Both the position numbers and the translations under genes were made by a program. A model generated the notes under the pieces. That model ran no database searches. It saw nothing but the letters and a program-made list of their open reading frames with translations, and was not told the origin of the DNA. Shown here one piece after another: positions 22,749 through 35,697 of a stretch of DNA of 64,000 nucleotides. Source of the DNA: Ilex aquifolium (lineage: Eukaryota; Streptophyta; Magnoliopsida; Aquifoliales; Aquifoliaceae); the NCBI GenBank assembly GCA_951799425.1, contig OX637393.1, positions 25,748,744 to 25,812,743 of the forward strand, read 5' to 3'. Position 1 is the first letter of the stretch. Each line of letters opens with the position of its first letter.

Positions 22749-23560
22749 ACATGGGTTTTGATATGATACTGAAATCTTTGATAAATCTCCTATAAAACCC
22801 TGCATGCCCTAGAAATGATCGGACATCTTTAACAGTTTTGGGTGCAGACAAATTTCCTATCAGATCTATCTTTGCTTTGTCAACTTTTATGCCTTCAGAT
22901 GACACAATGTGACCCAAAACAATGCCTTGTGTTACCATGAAATGACATTTCTCCCAATTAAGCACCAGATTGGTCTCCTTACACCTTATCAAAACTTTTT
23001 TCAAGTTTGTTAGACACAATTCAAATGAATCACCATACATAGAAAAATCATTCATGAATACTTCCAAAAATCTTTCCACCATGTCACAAAACAAACTCAA
23101 CATGTACCTTTGAAATGTTGTAGGAGTGTTACAAATTCCAAATGGCATCATTTTAAATGAAAAAGTACCGAATGGGTATGTAAATGTTGTTTTCTCTTGG
23201 TCATCAAGTGTTATTTCAATTTGATTGTACCTAGAATACCCATCTAGAAAATAATAAAATGCATGACCTGCAATTCTTTCTAGGACTTGATCAAGAAAGG
23301 GGAGAGGAAAGTGGTCCTTCCTAGTCACCAAATTGAGTTTTTGGTAGTCTATGCACATTCGCCATCCTATGACAACTCAGGTTGGTACCAATTCATTGAC
23401 ATCATTTTTAATCACGGTGACCCCAGACTTCTTGGGCACAACTTGGGTTGGGCTAACCCATTTACTATTAGAGATGGGGAAGATAATTCTTGCATCCAAT
23501 AGTTTGAGCACCTCAGTCCGTACAACCTCCTTTAAGTGAGGGTTCAACCATCACTGCATT
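22749..23560 (-). pseudogene. Athila reverse transcriptase region (- strand)
   Basis: Ty3/gypsy RT blocks in order on the - strand: MCIDYQKLNLVTRKDHFPLP (from 23358), FYYFLDGYSRYNQIEI, FSFKMMPFGICNTPTTFQRY, the active-site region FMNDFSMYGDSFELCL, CHFMVTQGIVLGHIVSSEGI, and FLGHAGFYRRFIKDFSIISK near the end. The last block is the usual hinge to RNase H. A solo LTR follows directly. Confidence 0.78.
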
Positions 23561-23756
23561 TGACGAGAGAATTTTGCATCCTCCTCGAGGTATATAGCAT
23601 GATTGCAAATTAATGGGCTTATACCTTTCAAATCAGCAATAGTCCACCCAATAGTGCTCTTATGACGTCTAAGGACTTCAATTAGCTTAGACTCTTGTAA
23701 ATCTACAAGCTTGGATGAAATGACCATTGGATACGACTTGTCCTCTCCTAAAAATG

Positions 23757-25694
23757 TTATTTTAAATCAGATGGAAGAGGTTTCAATTCAGGCTTTGGTG
23801 GCTTGACACTGGATGAGAGTGGATTTGTACCACTTGGGGTTAGTTCTTCAATTTTGGGTTCCCTGGTCCCTGTAGCATGAGCGGGGTAACTTTTTGGACT
23901 TTGACAATCATCTTTTAACTCAGATGTGATAGACTCCAATAAACAAGATTCAGTGGAGTTTTCACAAAATGCATTGTTCAAATGTTCATGTGTCAAAGAC
24001 TCAATGAAATTTACTTCTCTCACTTCTTTTTCCTCTCCTGGGTGCTTGAAAATGTTGAAAATGTTAAGCTCAAGAGTCATATTCTCAAAAGTCAATTTCA
24101 TAACCTCATTCCTGCAATTGATTAATGCATTTGAAGTTGCTAGGAAATGACGACAAAGAATGACGGGAATTTGATTCCTTGGATGTATTGCTGGTTGGGT
24201 ATCCAAGACAATGAAGTCCATAGAAAAAAAAAGAAGTTATCCGCTTGAACAAGGACATCCTCGACAATGCCCCTTGGAACTTTCATAGACCTATCTACCA
24301 ACTGTAGTGTGATATAGGTGGGTTTGAGTTCACCCAAACCCAATTGTTGGTAGACCGAGAAAGGGAGTAAATTGACACTGGCTCCAAGATCCAGCAATGA
24401 TTGTTCTATTCTAAAATTCCCAATGACACATGACACAGTTGGACAACCTGGATCCTTGTATTTTTTAGGGATTTTGTGTTGGAATATGGCACTGGCTTGT
24501 TCTGTTAAGAAAGCTCTTTTCTGAACATTTTGACTTCTTTTGATTATGCACAAATCTTTTAGAAACTTGGCATAAGAAGGAACCTGTTTTATGGCATCCA
24601 GAAGTGGAATATTGATTTTTACTTGCTTAAAAAGCTCGTAAATTTCTGCATGGTTATTCAAATTTTGTGCTTTCTTGAGTTTTTGAGGAAAATGAACAGG
24701 AATGGGACATAGTGGTTGTGACTCCGTACCTTCTTTAGACTCAGTCTCTTTTGGAGAGACTTGTGCAGGTTGCAGCATAGGTGCTGTCTCATTGAGTGGG
24801 GATTGTTTGATGGTTTTGTCAATGAATTTACCACTTCTGAGGGTAGTGATGGCTTGAGCTTGTTCTTGTGGGGATTCCATGGTTGAAGGATTACCCACAT
24901 GATATTGACCTTGTGGCTGTTTAGGTTGGGCAGGAAACTTGCCCTTCTCATGTGTGGTCATTGACTGGGTCAACTTTTGGATATGACTTTTGAGATCCTC
25001 AAATGACTGAGTGGTCTGAGTTTTGAAGTCATTGAAAGCCTGGGTGGAATGATTGTTGTAGTTTGTTTGGATTTGCATGAACTGATTCAATGTGTCCTCA
25101 AGACTTCTCTTATGTGGTGGTTGGTATGGTTGATACGCATGAGGTCCTTGAGGTGGTGGTTGTGAACCTTGTTGTGGATTCATGGGAGGTTGTTGTGTGT
25201 TCCTCAAATTGAAATTCGGGTGATTCCACCACCCTAGATTATACATTTCAGAATAAGGGTTGGAATAGGGCTGTTAAAATTAAAATTGCATTAGTCTGTT
25301 CTAACAAGACTTTCTTAAATGCAGGAATGGTAGGACATTCCCCAGTAGGGTGTCCTATCAAAGTACAGATCCCACACACTTGTTCTGTAAGAGGGCTAAC
25401 AGCAACCTGATTCACCTTCTTCATCTCTAGAGCTTCAAGCTTTTGAGATAAGGTAGTCATTTTTGTCATCAGGTCATCATCTTTTTTTAAAACATATTTT
25501 CCCCCTTAGGAAGTGGATGGTTTGGCTTCAACAGTTGTAGGAGAAGCTGAGTCCCACATCTGGGAACTCTTGGATATGGTATCAAAAAATACAAATGTCT
25601 CTTCTGGAATTTTTCCCATGAATTCTCTTTGGGCCATCATTTCAACAAACTGACGTAGTCGAGTGGACAGAGAATCATAGAAAAAACCTACCAA
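23757..25694 (-). pseudogene. Athila gag C-terminal part and protease (- strand)
   Basis: On the - strand: the end of the capsid part (FYDSLSTRLRQFVEMMAQ, from 25694), one CX2CX4HX4C zinc knuckle (VCGICTLIGHPTGECP, near 25370), a Gln/Pro-rich section, a coiled-coil-like block LEDTLNQFMQIQTNYNNHS, and TTLRSGKFIDKTI, the usual Athila word before protease. Then comes the protease core LLDLGASVNLLPFSVYQQLG (near 24380) and VDRSMKVPRGIVEDVLVQ. At 25697 the reading is split by the Tekay element; the N-terminal part continues at 35000-35591. Confidence 0.75.
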
Positions 25695-25696
25695 AG

Positions 25697-27981
25697 TGTA
25701 ACACCCCGCATTTTCTTTTATATATGCATATAGATATATAGATATAGCAAATAATGGTTGTAAAGATGTGGATAGGGGTATTGAAGTGTGTTTGAACTTT
25801 GTAAATTTGAAAAGTAAAGATTTAAAACGTTAATGAAAATCATAGTTGAAATTTAGTTTTAGTGAGTGAAAATATAAAATGTTAGGTCCTATAACTTGTA
25901 TTAGATAAGTTTGGTGTATAAATATGTGTTGGAGAGGTTTGTGATGGATTTGGTTAGTTTTGGAATGGATTGGAAATGGAAAACAAAAGAAATAGGCAAA
26001 ACTGGGTAAATGGTACCGGTACTGGGTACCGGTACTGTGTACCGGTACCCCGATTCCAGAAGGTTTCTGGTACCGATACTGAATGGTACCGGTACTGAGT
26101 ACCGGTACTACCGAAACCAGACTGTTTATTTTAAAGTCGCGAATTTCGGCCTCTCTCTCTCTCCCTATAAATACTTAAGGCCGACTATTTGAGCCCCATT
26201 TCAGCCTTCTAAACCCTAGGCACCTTTAGAGAGAAAGAGAGGGAGAGAAAAACATCAAAGATAAGGAGAAATACACCATTTTAGAAGATTAAAACCCTAG
26301 ATTTCTAGGATTTCACTTCTCTACTCATTCTCTTTTCTTCCATTCTTCACCCACTCTCACCCAAATCTTTTGAAAACCCTAGGGAGAGGAGATTAAAAGG
26401 AAAAGAAAGGAAAGCAAGAAGGTCTTGAAGCTTGGGTATTTGACTAAAACTCTTGAGCATTGAGGTAGGGGATTTCTTCCTATTCTCTTACATTGAGGCT
26501 AGGATTAAATTATATGTATTCTTTTGGTTCAAAATCATATATACTTGCTATTATTTACATGATTCTTGTTCCTCTTGAAATAAATGCCATGTTTTGAACA
26601 TTGTGATGGTTGGGTAACTATTAAATTTCTCTTTTTCATCTTCAAACCTTGGTTTTAAAGAGAAATGGACTTTTCCCTCTAATTTTCCTTGGTATTGCTT
26701 TCAAAACTTTAGTGTTTGATATTGTACACCAAAATGTTACTTATGATGATCTCTTGCTCATTTTCTTCCATCATATTATGAAACATTATATTAGAAATTG
26801 TGAAATTTGGTAATTCATTGAAATGTTGATGAATTGAGAATATTTTGATTTCCTCAATTGTATGGTTGTTGTGAGGGACTTGGATTGCCTTCGAGAGATG
26901 CCGTAGAGTGTTAGAGGTTAGTCTACCCCAGTGGGGGTGAGATGGTTTCCTAGCACTTGTAGTGGGTTGTCATTTGGTAATGAAACCACTATCGTTTACT
27001 GGAGTTCGAACAAGGGATAGTATACTTTTCCTGGGAAGGGACTCGTCACTGCCATTGGGATGGTAGACGCCCTTTCCTAAAATTCTTGTGAATGTGATTG
27101 TGATTGGTGGACTAGGTATAATCGTTGGGTAGATTCATGAGAAACAATCAACATACATGGTGCGGGGATGAACCAATATACTTGGGATGATGAGTTGGAA
27201 CGTCTTGGCCGGTGCATTGGTATGGGACAATGCATCGGAAGACACCCTTCCGAATTGGCCTAACTTTGGACACGGTGTATTGTTGTTCAATTTAATTTAT
27301 TCTTTTACTTGATTGTGGTTATGGTTTAAACTTGAGATCTATTTAAAATATCCTGCTTTTCCTTCAAAATGGTATATATGCTATTTGTGAAAATGAGACC
27401 AACCGTTTTATATGCTTTTCTAAACCTTGTTTGAGTTTGGGAAGATTTTGCTACAGAGCTTCGTGCTCATCCCCTACAATTAATATTTTTCAGATTTGGC
27501 TTTAGAGGAGGAGCTCGGTGTGAATGAGCCGGGCCTTGGGGAAGCTTCCTTGGAGGGGTACCTAGATCCCGAATGGGACATCTAGAGATATAGCTTATTT
27601 TGTTCTAGACTAGGAGATTTATTTCTGAACAATGTAAAGTCTAGATTCTTTTGAAACTCCGCTGCGATATATTCATGTAATTCTTTTGGGGAATGTAATT
27701 GCCATATCTGGCCTATTCTTTTGGGATAATGTTAAGGATAGTATAGATGGTAAATAGAAATTTTATTGTTATTGGATGGTTAAATGGACCCTGTGTGGTC
27801 AAGTTAATAGAATTGCACAGGTTGTGATTTTTGGGTGGAGCTTCCTGTACAAAGGAGACTCTGCCCAAATTTTGTTAAAATTAAGAATGTTTCTTATTCG
27901 ATGGATATATATTTAGTTGCTCTCATGACATGAATGGTTTCATAGTGTAATGCCATCCAGGGTGGTATTTGGGGTGTTACA
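25697..27981 (+). repeat. 5' LTR of the Tekay element
   Basis: 2285 bp. U3 holds a cluster of GGTACCGGTAC-type palindromes (26012-26113), followed by a TATA box CCCTATAAATACTT (about 26163). The U5 end carries AAGGAGACTCTGCCCAAATT, also present in the solo LTR at 40610-43413. Confidence 0.93.
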
Positions 27982-27986
27982 AAGAA

Positions 27987-28003
27987 TGGTATCAGAGCCT
28001 AGG
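27987..28003 (+). other. Primer-binding site, initiator tRNA-Met type
   Basis: TGGTATCAGAGCCTAGG lies five bases past the LTR. The first 13 bases are the complement of the 3' end of plant initiator tRNA-Met. Confidence 0.85.
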
Positions 28004-28123
28004 CTTTAGGTCTTACATGGGAGCTGTAGGTTATGGATCCATTAGAGATATAGGATTAGGGTGAAGGAAATTGTGGTCTAGTTTGATATAAACTTTATGC
28101 TTTAGACTAAATCTATACTTAGG

Positions 28124-31100
28124 ATGCCTTGTACATCAGTGAAACTGAATTGTGAATTGATGTGCAAGATGGACGGGCTACGAGGGCGAGGACGTGGGCG
28201 TGGTCGTGGAGGTCAAGCAAATCCACCACCTCCCGATGTCATGCAAGGCATATATCAATGCTTGAGGGAGCTCACCACTCTGGTGCAAAACCAGAATGGA
28301 AACAACAACAACCACAACCACAACGGGGGAGCTCATCCATTAGCCCAAGTACCGGGCAATGGGGATGATAACCGGAGGATGGTAACCCTTCGGGAATTTC
28401 TGAGGCAACACCCGCCTACTTTCCAAGGGAGCTCCAATCCTTTGGATGCGGATAAATGGATCCGTCGGGTAAAGAAGATTTGTGACGGCATGGGGGTTGC
28501 CGAAGACTTGAGGGTTGGCTTGGCTACCTATTTGCTCGAGGGTGAGGCCGACCATTGGTGGGACTCCGTGAAAAGAAGGAGGAACGCCGAGGCACTTACT
28601 TGGGAGGAATTCGACCAAGTCTTCCAAGACAAGTATTTTTCGGAATCAGTTAGGGACCGGATGAAGACAGACTTTCTGGCTCTACGACAGGGTAGCATGA
28701 CGGTGGCTGAATATGAGAGGAGGTTTGACAAGCTATCCCGCTATGCCACCGAGTTCATATCCACTAAGGCCATGAGGGCCAAGCGCTTTGAGCAGGGATT
28801 GAGGCCTGCCATCAGGGAGAAGCTGGTGGCACACAAGATCCGGGAATATGGAGATCTTGTGGATAGAGCAGCACTAGTGGAGAGAGACACAGAGGATAAT
28901 TTGAGGAGACAGAGCTTTGCGAGAGGAGGTCCTATACGGACTGGTGCTAGCAGCAGTGGGGTGCAGAGAGCAGCACCGTACCGTCGTCCTGACCAGGCAG
29001 GAGGACAGAGACTCTTGACAGCCCGAGGGGATGGAGCTACTCAGACTCGTACAGGCACTGACCCATGTCAATGCTTTGCCTGTGGAGGTGTCGGGCACTT
29101 CAGACATAACTGTCCATCCTTTCCACCACGGACCAATCAAGCGGCAGGACAAGGGCAAGCAACCCAGCCCCCACTACCGAGACAACCTCCACAGAGACCA
29201 CAGCAGCAGAGACCCATAGGAGCTTTAGCCCCAGGCGGCGCCACTCAGGGGAGAGTATTTGCTTTGACCCAAGCGGAGGAAGATGCCTCCAATGCCGTTG
29301 TGGAAGGTATCGTTCTTCTTTACAATTCTTTGGCCCGAATTTTATTTGATCCCGGGGCAACTCATTCTTTTATAAATACTGTGTATGCTACTAAATTGGG
29401 GTTGGGTTTCGAGAAACTAGAACATGCATTGAATGTTGACTTGCCTACGGGAGAACAGTTGGGTACTAGTCGGGTTTGCAAGGGTTGCGTGCTTCGGATT
29501 GGGGAGCACGAATTGATTGTGGATTTGGTTGCTCTAAATATGAAGGGGTATGACGTTATATTCGGGATGGACTTGTTGTCCATTTTCCGGGCGGTAATGG
29601 ATTGTTTTCGCAAGTGGATTACATTTCAGTTACCAGGAGGGGTAGTTTTCAGTTTTATCAATGACCGAAGTTCTTCCCATCCATTTCCAACTACGGGTAG
29701 TAAATTCTTGAAAGCTAAGGCGGGGAGCCATTTGAGTTTCTTAGCTAGATTAATGGGAGATGATCGGGACCAACTTCCTACTGAAGTAGTGTTGATAGTA
29801 TCGAACTTTCTAGATGTCTTCCCAGATGAATTACCAGGGTTACCCCCACAAAGGGAGATTGAGTTCAGGATTGATCTCTACCCAGGAACCGAACCTATAT
29901 CCATTGCTCCTTATCGGATGACACATTTGGAGTTGAAGGAGCTGAGGAAGCAATTAGATCATTTGTTGGCAATTGGGTTTATCCGTTTAAGTACTTCACC
30001 TTGGGGAGCCCCGGTCCTCTTTGTGAAGAAAACGGACGAGACTCTACGGTTGTGCACGGATTACCGGAGGTTGAATCGGGTTACCGTGAAGAATAAGTAT
30101 CTGTTGCCAAGAATTGATGACTTATTTGATCAGTTGAAGGGTTCGAAGTATTACTCCAAGATTGATCTTCGCACGGGGTATCATCAGCTGCGGATTAAGG
30201 AGGAGGATATTCCTAAGACTGCTTTTCGTACCCGGTATGGTCATTTCGAGTATACGGTGATGCCATTCGAATTGACTAATGCCCCCGCAGCCTTCATGGA
30301 TTTGATGCACAGAGTCTTCCGGCCTTACCTCGATCAATTTGTCATTGTGTTTATTGATGACATATTGGTTTACTCACAGACTCAGGAGGAACATGATCGT
30401 CATCTCTCTATTGTGCTACAAACATTGAGAGAACATAAATTATATGCGAAGATGAGCAAGTGTGAGTTTTGGATGAAGGAAGTGAAGTTCCTTGGCCATG
30501 TTGTGTCCGAGCAAGGAGTAGCGGTTGATCCCGCAAAGATTGAGACCGTGATGAAATGGGAACCACCAAAGAACGTGACGGAAGTATGGAGTTTCTTGGG
30601 GTTAGCCGGCTATTATCGTAGGTTTGTGGAAGGATTCTCCAAGCTTGCGATGCCGATGACTCGCCTTACAAAGAAGGGAGAAAAATTCATGTGGACTCAA
30701 GCGTGTGAGCTAGCCTTTCGCACCTTGAAGGAGAAGTTGACAACGGCGCCTACCCTCATTATTCCAAGTAGTGGGGAAGGATACGATGTGTACACCGATG
30801 CTTCGCTACGAGGCTTGGGATGTGTGTTGATGCAAGGAGGGAAGGTGGTCGCTTATGGCTCGAGGCAACTCAAGGTTCATGAGCAGAATTACCCCACCCA
30901 TGACTTAGAGCTTGCCGCTGTGGTGTTTGCTCTTAAGTTGTGGAGATGTTATTTATACGGGGAGAAATTTCAAGTGTTCTCGGACCATAAAAGCCTCAAG
31001 TATATCTTCACACAGAAAGACTTGAATCTCTGGCAGAGAAGGTGGATTGAGTACTTGGAAGATTATGAGTTCACGCTCAACTACCATCCGGGGAAGGCCA

Positions 31101-32689
31101 ATGTAGTTGCCGACGCTCTTAGTAGGAAGTCTCGGGGTGAAATCAATTCTCTTGCGGTAAATAGGTGGAAAATGATTGATGCATTGGAGGAGTACGATCT
31201 ATGGGTGGATGGACCGGAGTATCAACCCTATATATTCAACCTTATAGCTCAACCAACGCTTCTGCAACGAGTGGTGGAGTTGCAATGCCTGGATTCGGAG
31301 CTCGATTTGATTAGAGCCCGATTGGAGAATGGAGAAGTGATGGAAGGATGGTCTTGGAAAAATGGAGAGTTGAGATATGGGGATAAGCTATGTGTTCCCA
31401 ATGATTCGTCCCTAAAGGAGGAAATACTTGGAGAGTGTCATCGCTCCAAGTTTGCTATCCACCCCGGTAGCACAAAGATGTATAGGGACATGAAGCGTCA
31501 ATACTGGTGGAGGGGAATGAAGCGAGATGTGGCCAAGTATGTGGCAAAATGTGCGGTGTGCCAGCAAGTGAAGATTGAGCATCAAAGGCCAGGAGGAGTC
31601 CTACAGTCTTTGCCTATTCCAGAGTGGAAGTGGGATCACATCACCATGGACTTCGTGTCGGGTTTACCACAGACGTCGCGTGGGCATAATGCAGTGTGGG
31701 TCATTGTGGATAGACTCACCAAGTCCGCTCACTTTTTGGGTATGAAGACCACGGATACATTCGAGACCTTGAGCCAGCTGTATATCCGTGAGATAGTGAG
31801 ATTACACGGCGTTCCGCTCTCGATCGTGTCGGATCGTGACTCTAGGTTTGTGGCGAGATTCTGGCAGAGTCTACAACAAGCGATGGGGACGGAGTTACAT
31901 TTCAGTACGACTTTTCATCCCCAAACGGATGGCCAATCCGAGAGGGTGATCCAAATTGTGGAGGACATGTTACGCACTTACGCGTTGGACTTCAAGGGGA
32001 GTTGGAGCGACCACTTACCGTTGGTGGAGTTTGCTTACAACAACAACTATCAGGAAAGTATTGGGATGGCACCGTATGAAGCATTGTATGGAAGACCATG
32101 CCGATCACCGACGTGTTGGTTAGAAGCCGGTGAGAGTAGTTTGTTGGGACCGGACATTGTTCGAGAAACTACGGAGAAGATTCAACTCATTCGAGAGAGG
32201 CTACGGACGGCGCAAAGTAGACAGAAGAGCTATGCGGACCACAGACGAAGACCCTTAGAATTCAAGGTGGGAGACTACGTATTTCTCAAGGTGTCACCCA
32301 AGAAGGGCGTGTTTCGATTCGGCAAGAAGGGGAAGCTAGCGCCAAGATATACCGGACCGTTTGAGATAATCAAAGCGATAGGCAAGGCGGCATATCAACT
32401 TCGACTACCAGCCCAGCTATCCGGAGTACATGATGTGTTCCACGTGTCCATGTTGAGAAGGTGTCACTCGGATGCAACTCCAGTAGTGAACTTGGAGGAG
32501 ATTGAAATCCAAGACGGAGCAACCTACGAAGAACAACCGGTAGAAATTATCGACACCAAGGAAAAAGTGCTTCGCAACAAAGTTATCAGATTGGTAAAGG
32601 TTCGGTGGCAACACCATGGGGTGGAGGAAGCTACATGGGAACCGGAGCAAGAAATGCGGGAGAAATATCCACATTTGTTCGCTACTTGA
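28124..32689 (+). CDS. Gag-Pol polyprotein of the Tekay element
   Basis: One frame of 1521 residues. Domains: an RG-rich start (about 17-31); Gag capsid part (about 90-255, with [18 protein letters not shown] and [11 protein letters not shown]); a zinc knuckle, [14 protein letters not shown] (about 317-330); protease ([12 protein letters not shown], about 405-416); RT (about 565-790, with [10 protein letters not shown] near 743); RNase H (about 885-1005, [13 protein letters not shown]); integrase HHCC section (about 1105-1150), core ([16 protein letters not shown] near 1170, SDRDSRF near 1237, [13 protein letters not shown] near 1266); and a C-terminal chromodomain (about 1460-1520, [18 protein letters not shown]). 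The chromodomain of chromoviruses is thought to steer insertion to marked chromatin. The ATG at 28169 (MDGLRGRG) could be the true start. Base use is less AT-rich than the surroundings, as expected for a young coding insertion. Confidence 0.93.
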   Translation: MPCTSVKLNCELMCKMDGLRGRGRGRGRGGQANPPPPDVMQGIYQCLRELTTLVQNQNGNNNNHNHNGGAHPLAQVPGNGDDNRRMVTLREFLRQHPPTFQGSSNPLDADKWIRRVKKICDGMGVAEDLRVGLATYLLEGEADHWWDSVKRRRNAEALTWEEFDQVFQDKYFSESVRDRMKTDFLALRQGSMTVAEYERRFDKLSRYATEFISTKAMRAKRFEQGLRPAIREKLVAHKIREYGDLVDRAALVERDTEDNLRRQSFARGGPIRTGASSSGVQRAAPYRRPDQAGGQRLLTARGDGATQTRTGTDPCQCFACGGVGHFRHNCPSFPPRTNQAAGQGQATQPPLPRQPPQRPQQQRPIGALAPGGATQGRVFALTQAEEDASNAVVEGIVLLYNSLARILFDPGATHSFINTVYATKLGLGFEKLEHALNVDLPTGEQLGTSRVCKGCVLRIGEHELIVDLVALNMKGYDVIFGMDLLSIFRAVMDCFRKWITFQLPGGVVFSFINDRSSSHPFPTTGSKFLKAKAGSHLSFLARLMGDDRDQLPTEVVLIVSNFLDVFPDELPGLPPQREIEFRIDLYPGTEPISIAPYRMTHLELKELRKQLDHLLAIGFIRLSTSPWGAPVLFVKKTDETLRLCTDYRRLNRVTVKNKYLLPRIDDLFDQLKGSKYYSKIDLRTGYHQLRIKEEDIPKTAFRTRYGHFEYTVMPFELTNAPAAFMDLMHRVFRPYLDQFVIVFIDDILVYSQTQEEHDRHLSIVLQTLREHKLYAKMSKCEFWMKEVKFLGHVVSEQGVAVDPAKIETVMKWEPPKNVTEVWSFLGLAGYYRRFVEGFSKLAMPMTRLTKKGEKFMWTQACELAFRTLKEKLTTAPTLIIPSSGEGYDVYTDASLRGLGCVLMQGGKVVAYGSRQLKVHEQNYPTHDLELAAVVFALKLWRCYLYGEKFQVFSDHKSLKYIFTQKDLNLWQRRWIEYLEDYEFTLNYHPGKANVVADALSRKSRGEINSLAVNRWKMIDALEEYDLWVDGPEYQPYIFNLIAQPTLLQRVVELQCLDSELDLIRARLENGEVMEGWSWKNGELRYGDKLCVPNDSSLKEEILGECHRSKFAIHPGSTKMYRDMKRQYWWRGMKRDVAKYVAKCAVCQQVKIEHQRPGGVLQSLPIPEWKWDHITMDFVSGLPQTSRGHNAVWVIVDRLTKSAHFLGMKTTDTFETLSQLYIREIVRLHGVPLSIVSDRDSRFVARFWQSLQQAMGTELHFSTTFHPQTDGQSERVIQIVEDMLRTYALDFKGSWSDHLPLVEFAYNNNYQESIGMAPYEALYGRPCRSPTCWLEAGESSLLGPDIVRETTEKIQLIRERLRTAQSRQKSYADHRRRPLEFKVGDYVFLKVSPKKGVFRFGKKGKLAPRYTGPFEIIKAIGKAAYQLRLPAQLSGVHDVFHVSMLRRCHSDATPVVNLEEIEIQDGATYEEQPVEIIDTKEKVLRNKVIRLVKVRWQHHGVEEATWEPEQEMREKYPHLFAT

Positions 32690-32717
32690 GGTAAGTTTCG
32701 AGGACGAAACTTTCTTT

Positions 32718-32730
32718 AAGGGGGGTGGAT
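32718..32730 (+). other. Polypurine tract of the Tekay element
   Basis: AAGGGGGGTGGAT directly precedes the 3' LTR. Confidence 0.85.
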
Positions 32731-34973
32731 TGTAACACCCCGCATTTTCTTTTATATATGCATATAGATATATAGATATAGCAAATAATGGTTGTAAAGA
32801 TGTGGATAGGGGTATTGAAGTGTGTTTGAACTTTGTAAATTTGAAAAGTAAAGATTTAAAATGTTAATGAAAATCATAGTTGAAATTTAGTTTTAGTGAG
32901 TGAAAATATAAAATGTTAGGTCCTATAACTTGTATTAGATAGGTTTGGTGTATAAATATGTGTTGGAGAGGTTTATGATGGATTTGGTTAGTTTTGGAAT
33001 GGATTGGAAATGGAAAACAAAAGAAATAGGCAAAACTGGGTAAATGGTACCGGTACTGGGTACCGGTACCCCGATTCCAGAAGGTTTCTGGTACCGGTAC
33101 TACCGAAACCAGACTGTTTATTTTAAAGTCGCAAATTTCGGCCTCTCTCTCTCTCCCTATAAATACTTAAGGCCGACTATTTGAGTCTCATTTCAGCCTT
33201 CTAAACCCTAGGCACCTTTAGAGAGAAAGAGAGGGAGAGAAGAACATCAAAGATAAGGAGAAATACACCATTTTAGAAGATTAAAACCCTAGATTTCTAA
33301 GATTTCACTTCTCTACTCATTCTCTTTTCTTCCATTCTTCACCCACTCTCACCCAAATCTTTTGAAAACCCTAGGGAGAGGAGATTAAAAGGAAAAGAAA
33401 GGAAAGCAAGAAGGTCTTGAAGCTTGGGTATTTGGCTAAAACTCTTGAGCATTGAGGTAGGGGATTTCTTCCTATTCTCTTACATTGAGGCTAGGATTAA
33501 ATTATATGTATTCTTTTGGTTCAAAATCATATATACTTGCTATTATTTACATGATTCTTGTTCCTCTTGAAATAAATGCCATGTTTTGAACATTGTGATG
33601 GTTGGGTAACTATTAAATTTCTCTTTTTCATCTTCAAACCTTGGTTTTAAAGAGAAATGGACTTTTCCCTCTAATTTTCCTTGGTATTGCTTTCAAAACT
33701 TTAGTGTTTGATATTGTACACCAAAATGTTACTTATGATGATCTCTTGCTCATTTTCTTCCATCATATTATGAAACATTATATTAGAAATTGTGAAATTT
33801 GGTAATTCATTGAAATGTTGATGAATTGAGAATATTTTGATTTCCTCAATTGTATGGTTGTTGTGAGGGACTTGGATTGCCTTCGAGAGATGCCGTAGAG
33901 TGTTAGAGGTTAGTCTACCCCAGTGGGGGTGAGATGGTTTCCTAGCACTTGTAGTGGGTTGTCATTTGGTAATGAAACCACTATCGTTTACTGGAGTTCG
34001 AACAAGGGATAGTATACTTTTCCTGGGAAGGGACTCGTCACTGCCATTGGGATGGTAGACGCCCTTTCCTAAAATTCTTGTGAATGTGATTGTGATTGGT
34101 GGACTAGGTATAATCGTTGGGTAGATTCATGAGAAACAATCAACATACATGGTGCGGGGATGAACCAATATACTTGGGATGATGAGTTGGAACGTCTTGG
34201 CCGGTGCATTGGTATGGGACAATGCATCGGAAGACACCCTTCCGAATTGGCCTAACTTTGGACACGGTGTATTGTTGTTCAATTTAATTTATTCTTTTAC
34301 TTGATTGTGGTTATGGTTTAAACTTGAGATCTATTTAAAATATCCTGCTTTTCCTTCAAAATGGTATATATGCTATTTGTGAAAATGAGACCAACCGTTT
34401 TATATGCTTTTCTAAACCTTGTTTGAGTTTGGGAAGATTTTGCTACAGAGCTTCGTGCTCATCCCCTACAATTAATATTTTTCAGATTTGGCTTTAGAGG
34501 AGGAGCTCGGTGTGAATGAGCCGGGCCTTGGGGAAGCTTCCTTGGAGGGGTACCTAGATCCCGAATGGGACATCTAGAGATATAGCTTATTTTGTTCTAG
34601 ACTAGGAGATTTATTTCTGAACAATGTAAAGTCTAGATTCTTTTGAAACTCCGCTGCGATATATTCATGTAATTCTTTTGGGGAATGTAATTGCCATATC
34701 TGGCCTATTCTTTTGGGATAATGTTAAGGATAGTATAGATGGTAAATAGAAATTTTATTGTTATTGGATGGTTAAATGGACCCTGTGTGGTCAAGTTAAT
34801 AGAATTGCACAGGTTGTGATTTTTGGGTGGAGCTTCCTGTACAAAGGAGACTCTGCCCAAATTTTGTTAAAATTAAGAATGTTTCTTATTCGATGGATAT
34901 ATATTTAGTTGCTCTCATGACATGAATGGTTTCATAGTGTAATGCCATCCAGGGTGGTATTTGGGGTGTTACA
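32731..34973 (+). repeat. 3' LTR of the Tekay element
   Basis: 2243 bp, nearly identical to the 5' LTR. Its GGTACCGGTAC cluster (33046-33105) is 42 bp shorter than in the 5' LTR. Apart from this cluster and about nine single-base differences, all in the first third, I saw no changes. Confidence 0.93.
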
Positions 34974-34999
34974 CAAAGTCCAACTCTCAAAAGCATGGT

Positions 35000-35591
35000 G
35001 TGGGCAGGCTTGGAGAAGATCCTTGAATCTCTCTCAACATTGGTAAAATGTTTCTCCTTTTTTAACCGAAAAGTTCATGATTTACCTTTCAAGTGCATTG
35101 GTACGGTGTAGAGAGAAAAACTTCTTGAAAAACTCATTTTGTATTGCCTGCCAGTTTGGTATCGAATGGGCTTTCAAAGAATTTAGTCATTGTTTATCTT
35201 TGTCCTTTAAAGATAAAGGAAAACGTTTCAACTTGGTCAGTTCGGAATTATCTTGGAATGTCCCACATACCTCCTCAAAATATTTAATATGTAAATATGG
35301 ATTTTCTGATTCAAGTCCACGAAATTGAGGTAGTAATTGCACTGTCCTTGACTTTACATTAAAGTTAGGCGCATTTGCAGGAAACACAAAACAAGAGGGG
35401 ACATTGTTTCACGTGGGATGCAAATAATCCCATAGGGTTCGAATGTTTGGAATTTCCCCTTCTCTCTCATTATTGGCCATGGTAATATCAAAGGAGTCTG
35501 CTATTGATCGAGGTGAAGACGGTTCAGAATGATTTACAGACCCAAAAAATTCTTTTGGCAAATTTGGAAAACAAGGATCGTCCTCAGACAT
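35000..35591 (-). pseudogene. Athila gag N-terminal part (- strand)
   Basis: From 35591 on the - strand: MSEDDPCFPNLPKEFFG, then the Athila start word MANNEREGEIPNIRTLWDYL and, after it, FPANAPNFNVKSRTVQLLPQ, FRGLESENPYLHIKYFEEVC and LKRFPLSLKDKDKQ. This is the usual start and capsid region of Athila Gag. It is split from its C-terminal part by the Tekay element. Confidence 0.75.
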
Positions 35592-35674
35592 AAAATAAGA
35601 ATTGTATACAGTAAATCAAAAATATATACAACAAATAAATATCTTTTTACTTTTTACTTTAAACACCGTTAGGT

Positions 35675-35692
35675 ACCCTGACAACGGCGCCA
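35675..35692 (-). other. Primer-binding site of the - strand Athila, tRNA-Asp type
   Basis: On the - strand the word TGGCGCCGTTGTCAGGGT lies five bases past the LTR end. It closely matches the complement of the 3' end of plant tRNA-Asp, the known Athila primer. Confidence 0.8.
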
Positions 35693-35697
35693 AAACT

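Larger units (their letters stand above)
25697..34973 (+). mobile_element. Whole-looking Tekay-type chromovirus (Ty3/gypsy)
   Basis: The element is 9277 bp, with target duplication CAAAG (25692-25696 and 34974-34978). Both LTRs begin TGTAACACCCC and end GGGGTGTTACA. Parts: 5' LTR 25697-27981, primer-binding site 27987-28003, one open Gag-Pol frame, polypurine tract 32718-32730, 3' LTR 32731-34973. About nine substitutions are visible between the LTRs in about 2.24 kb (roughly 0.4%), plus a 42-bp length difference in the U3 repeat cluster, so the insertion is likely only a few hundred thousand years old. The long LTRs and C-terminal chromodomain place it in the Tekay/Del clade. It looks whole. 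It lies inside gag of the - strand Athila. Confidence 0.93.
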
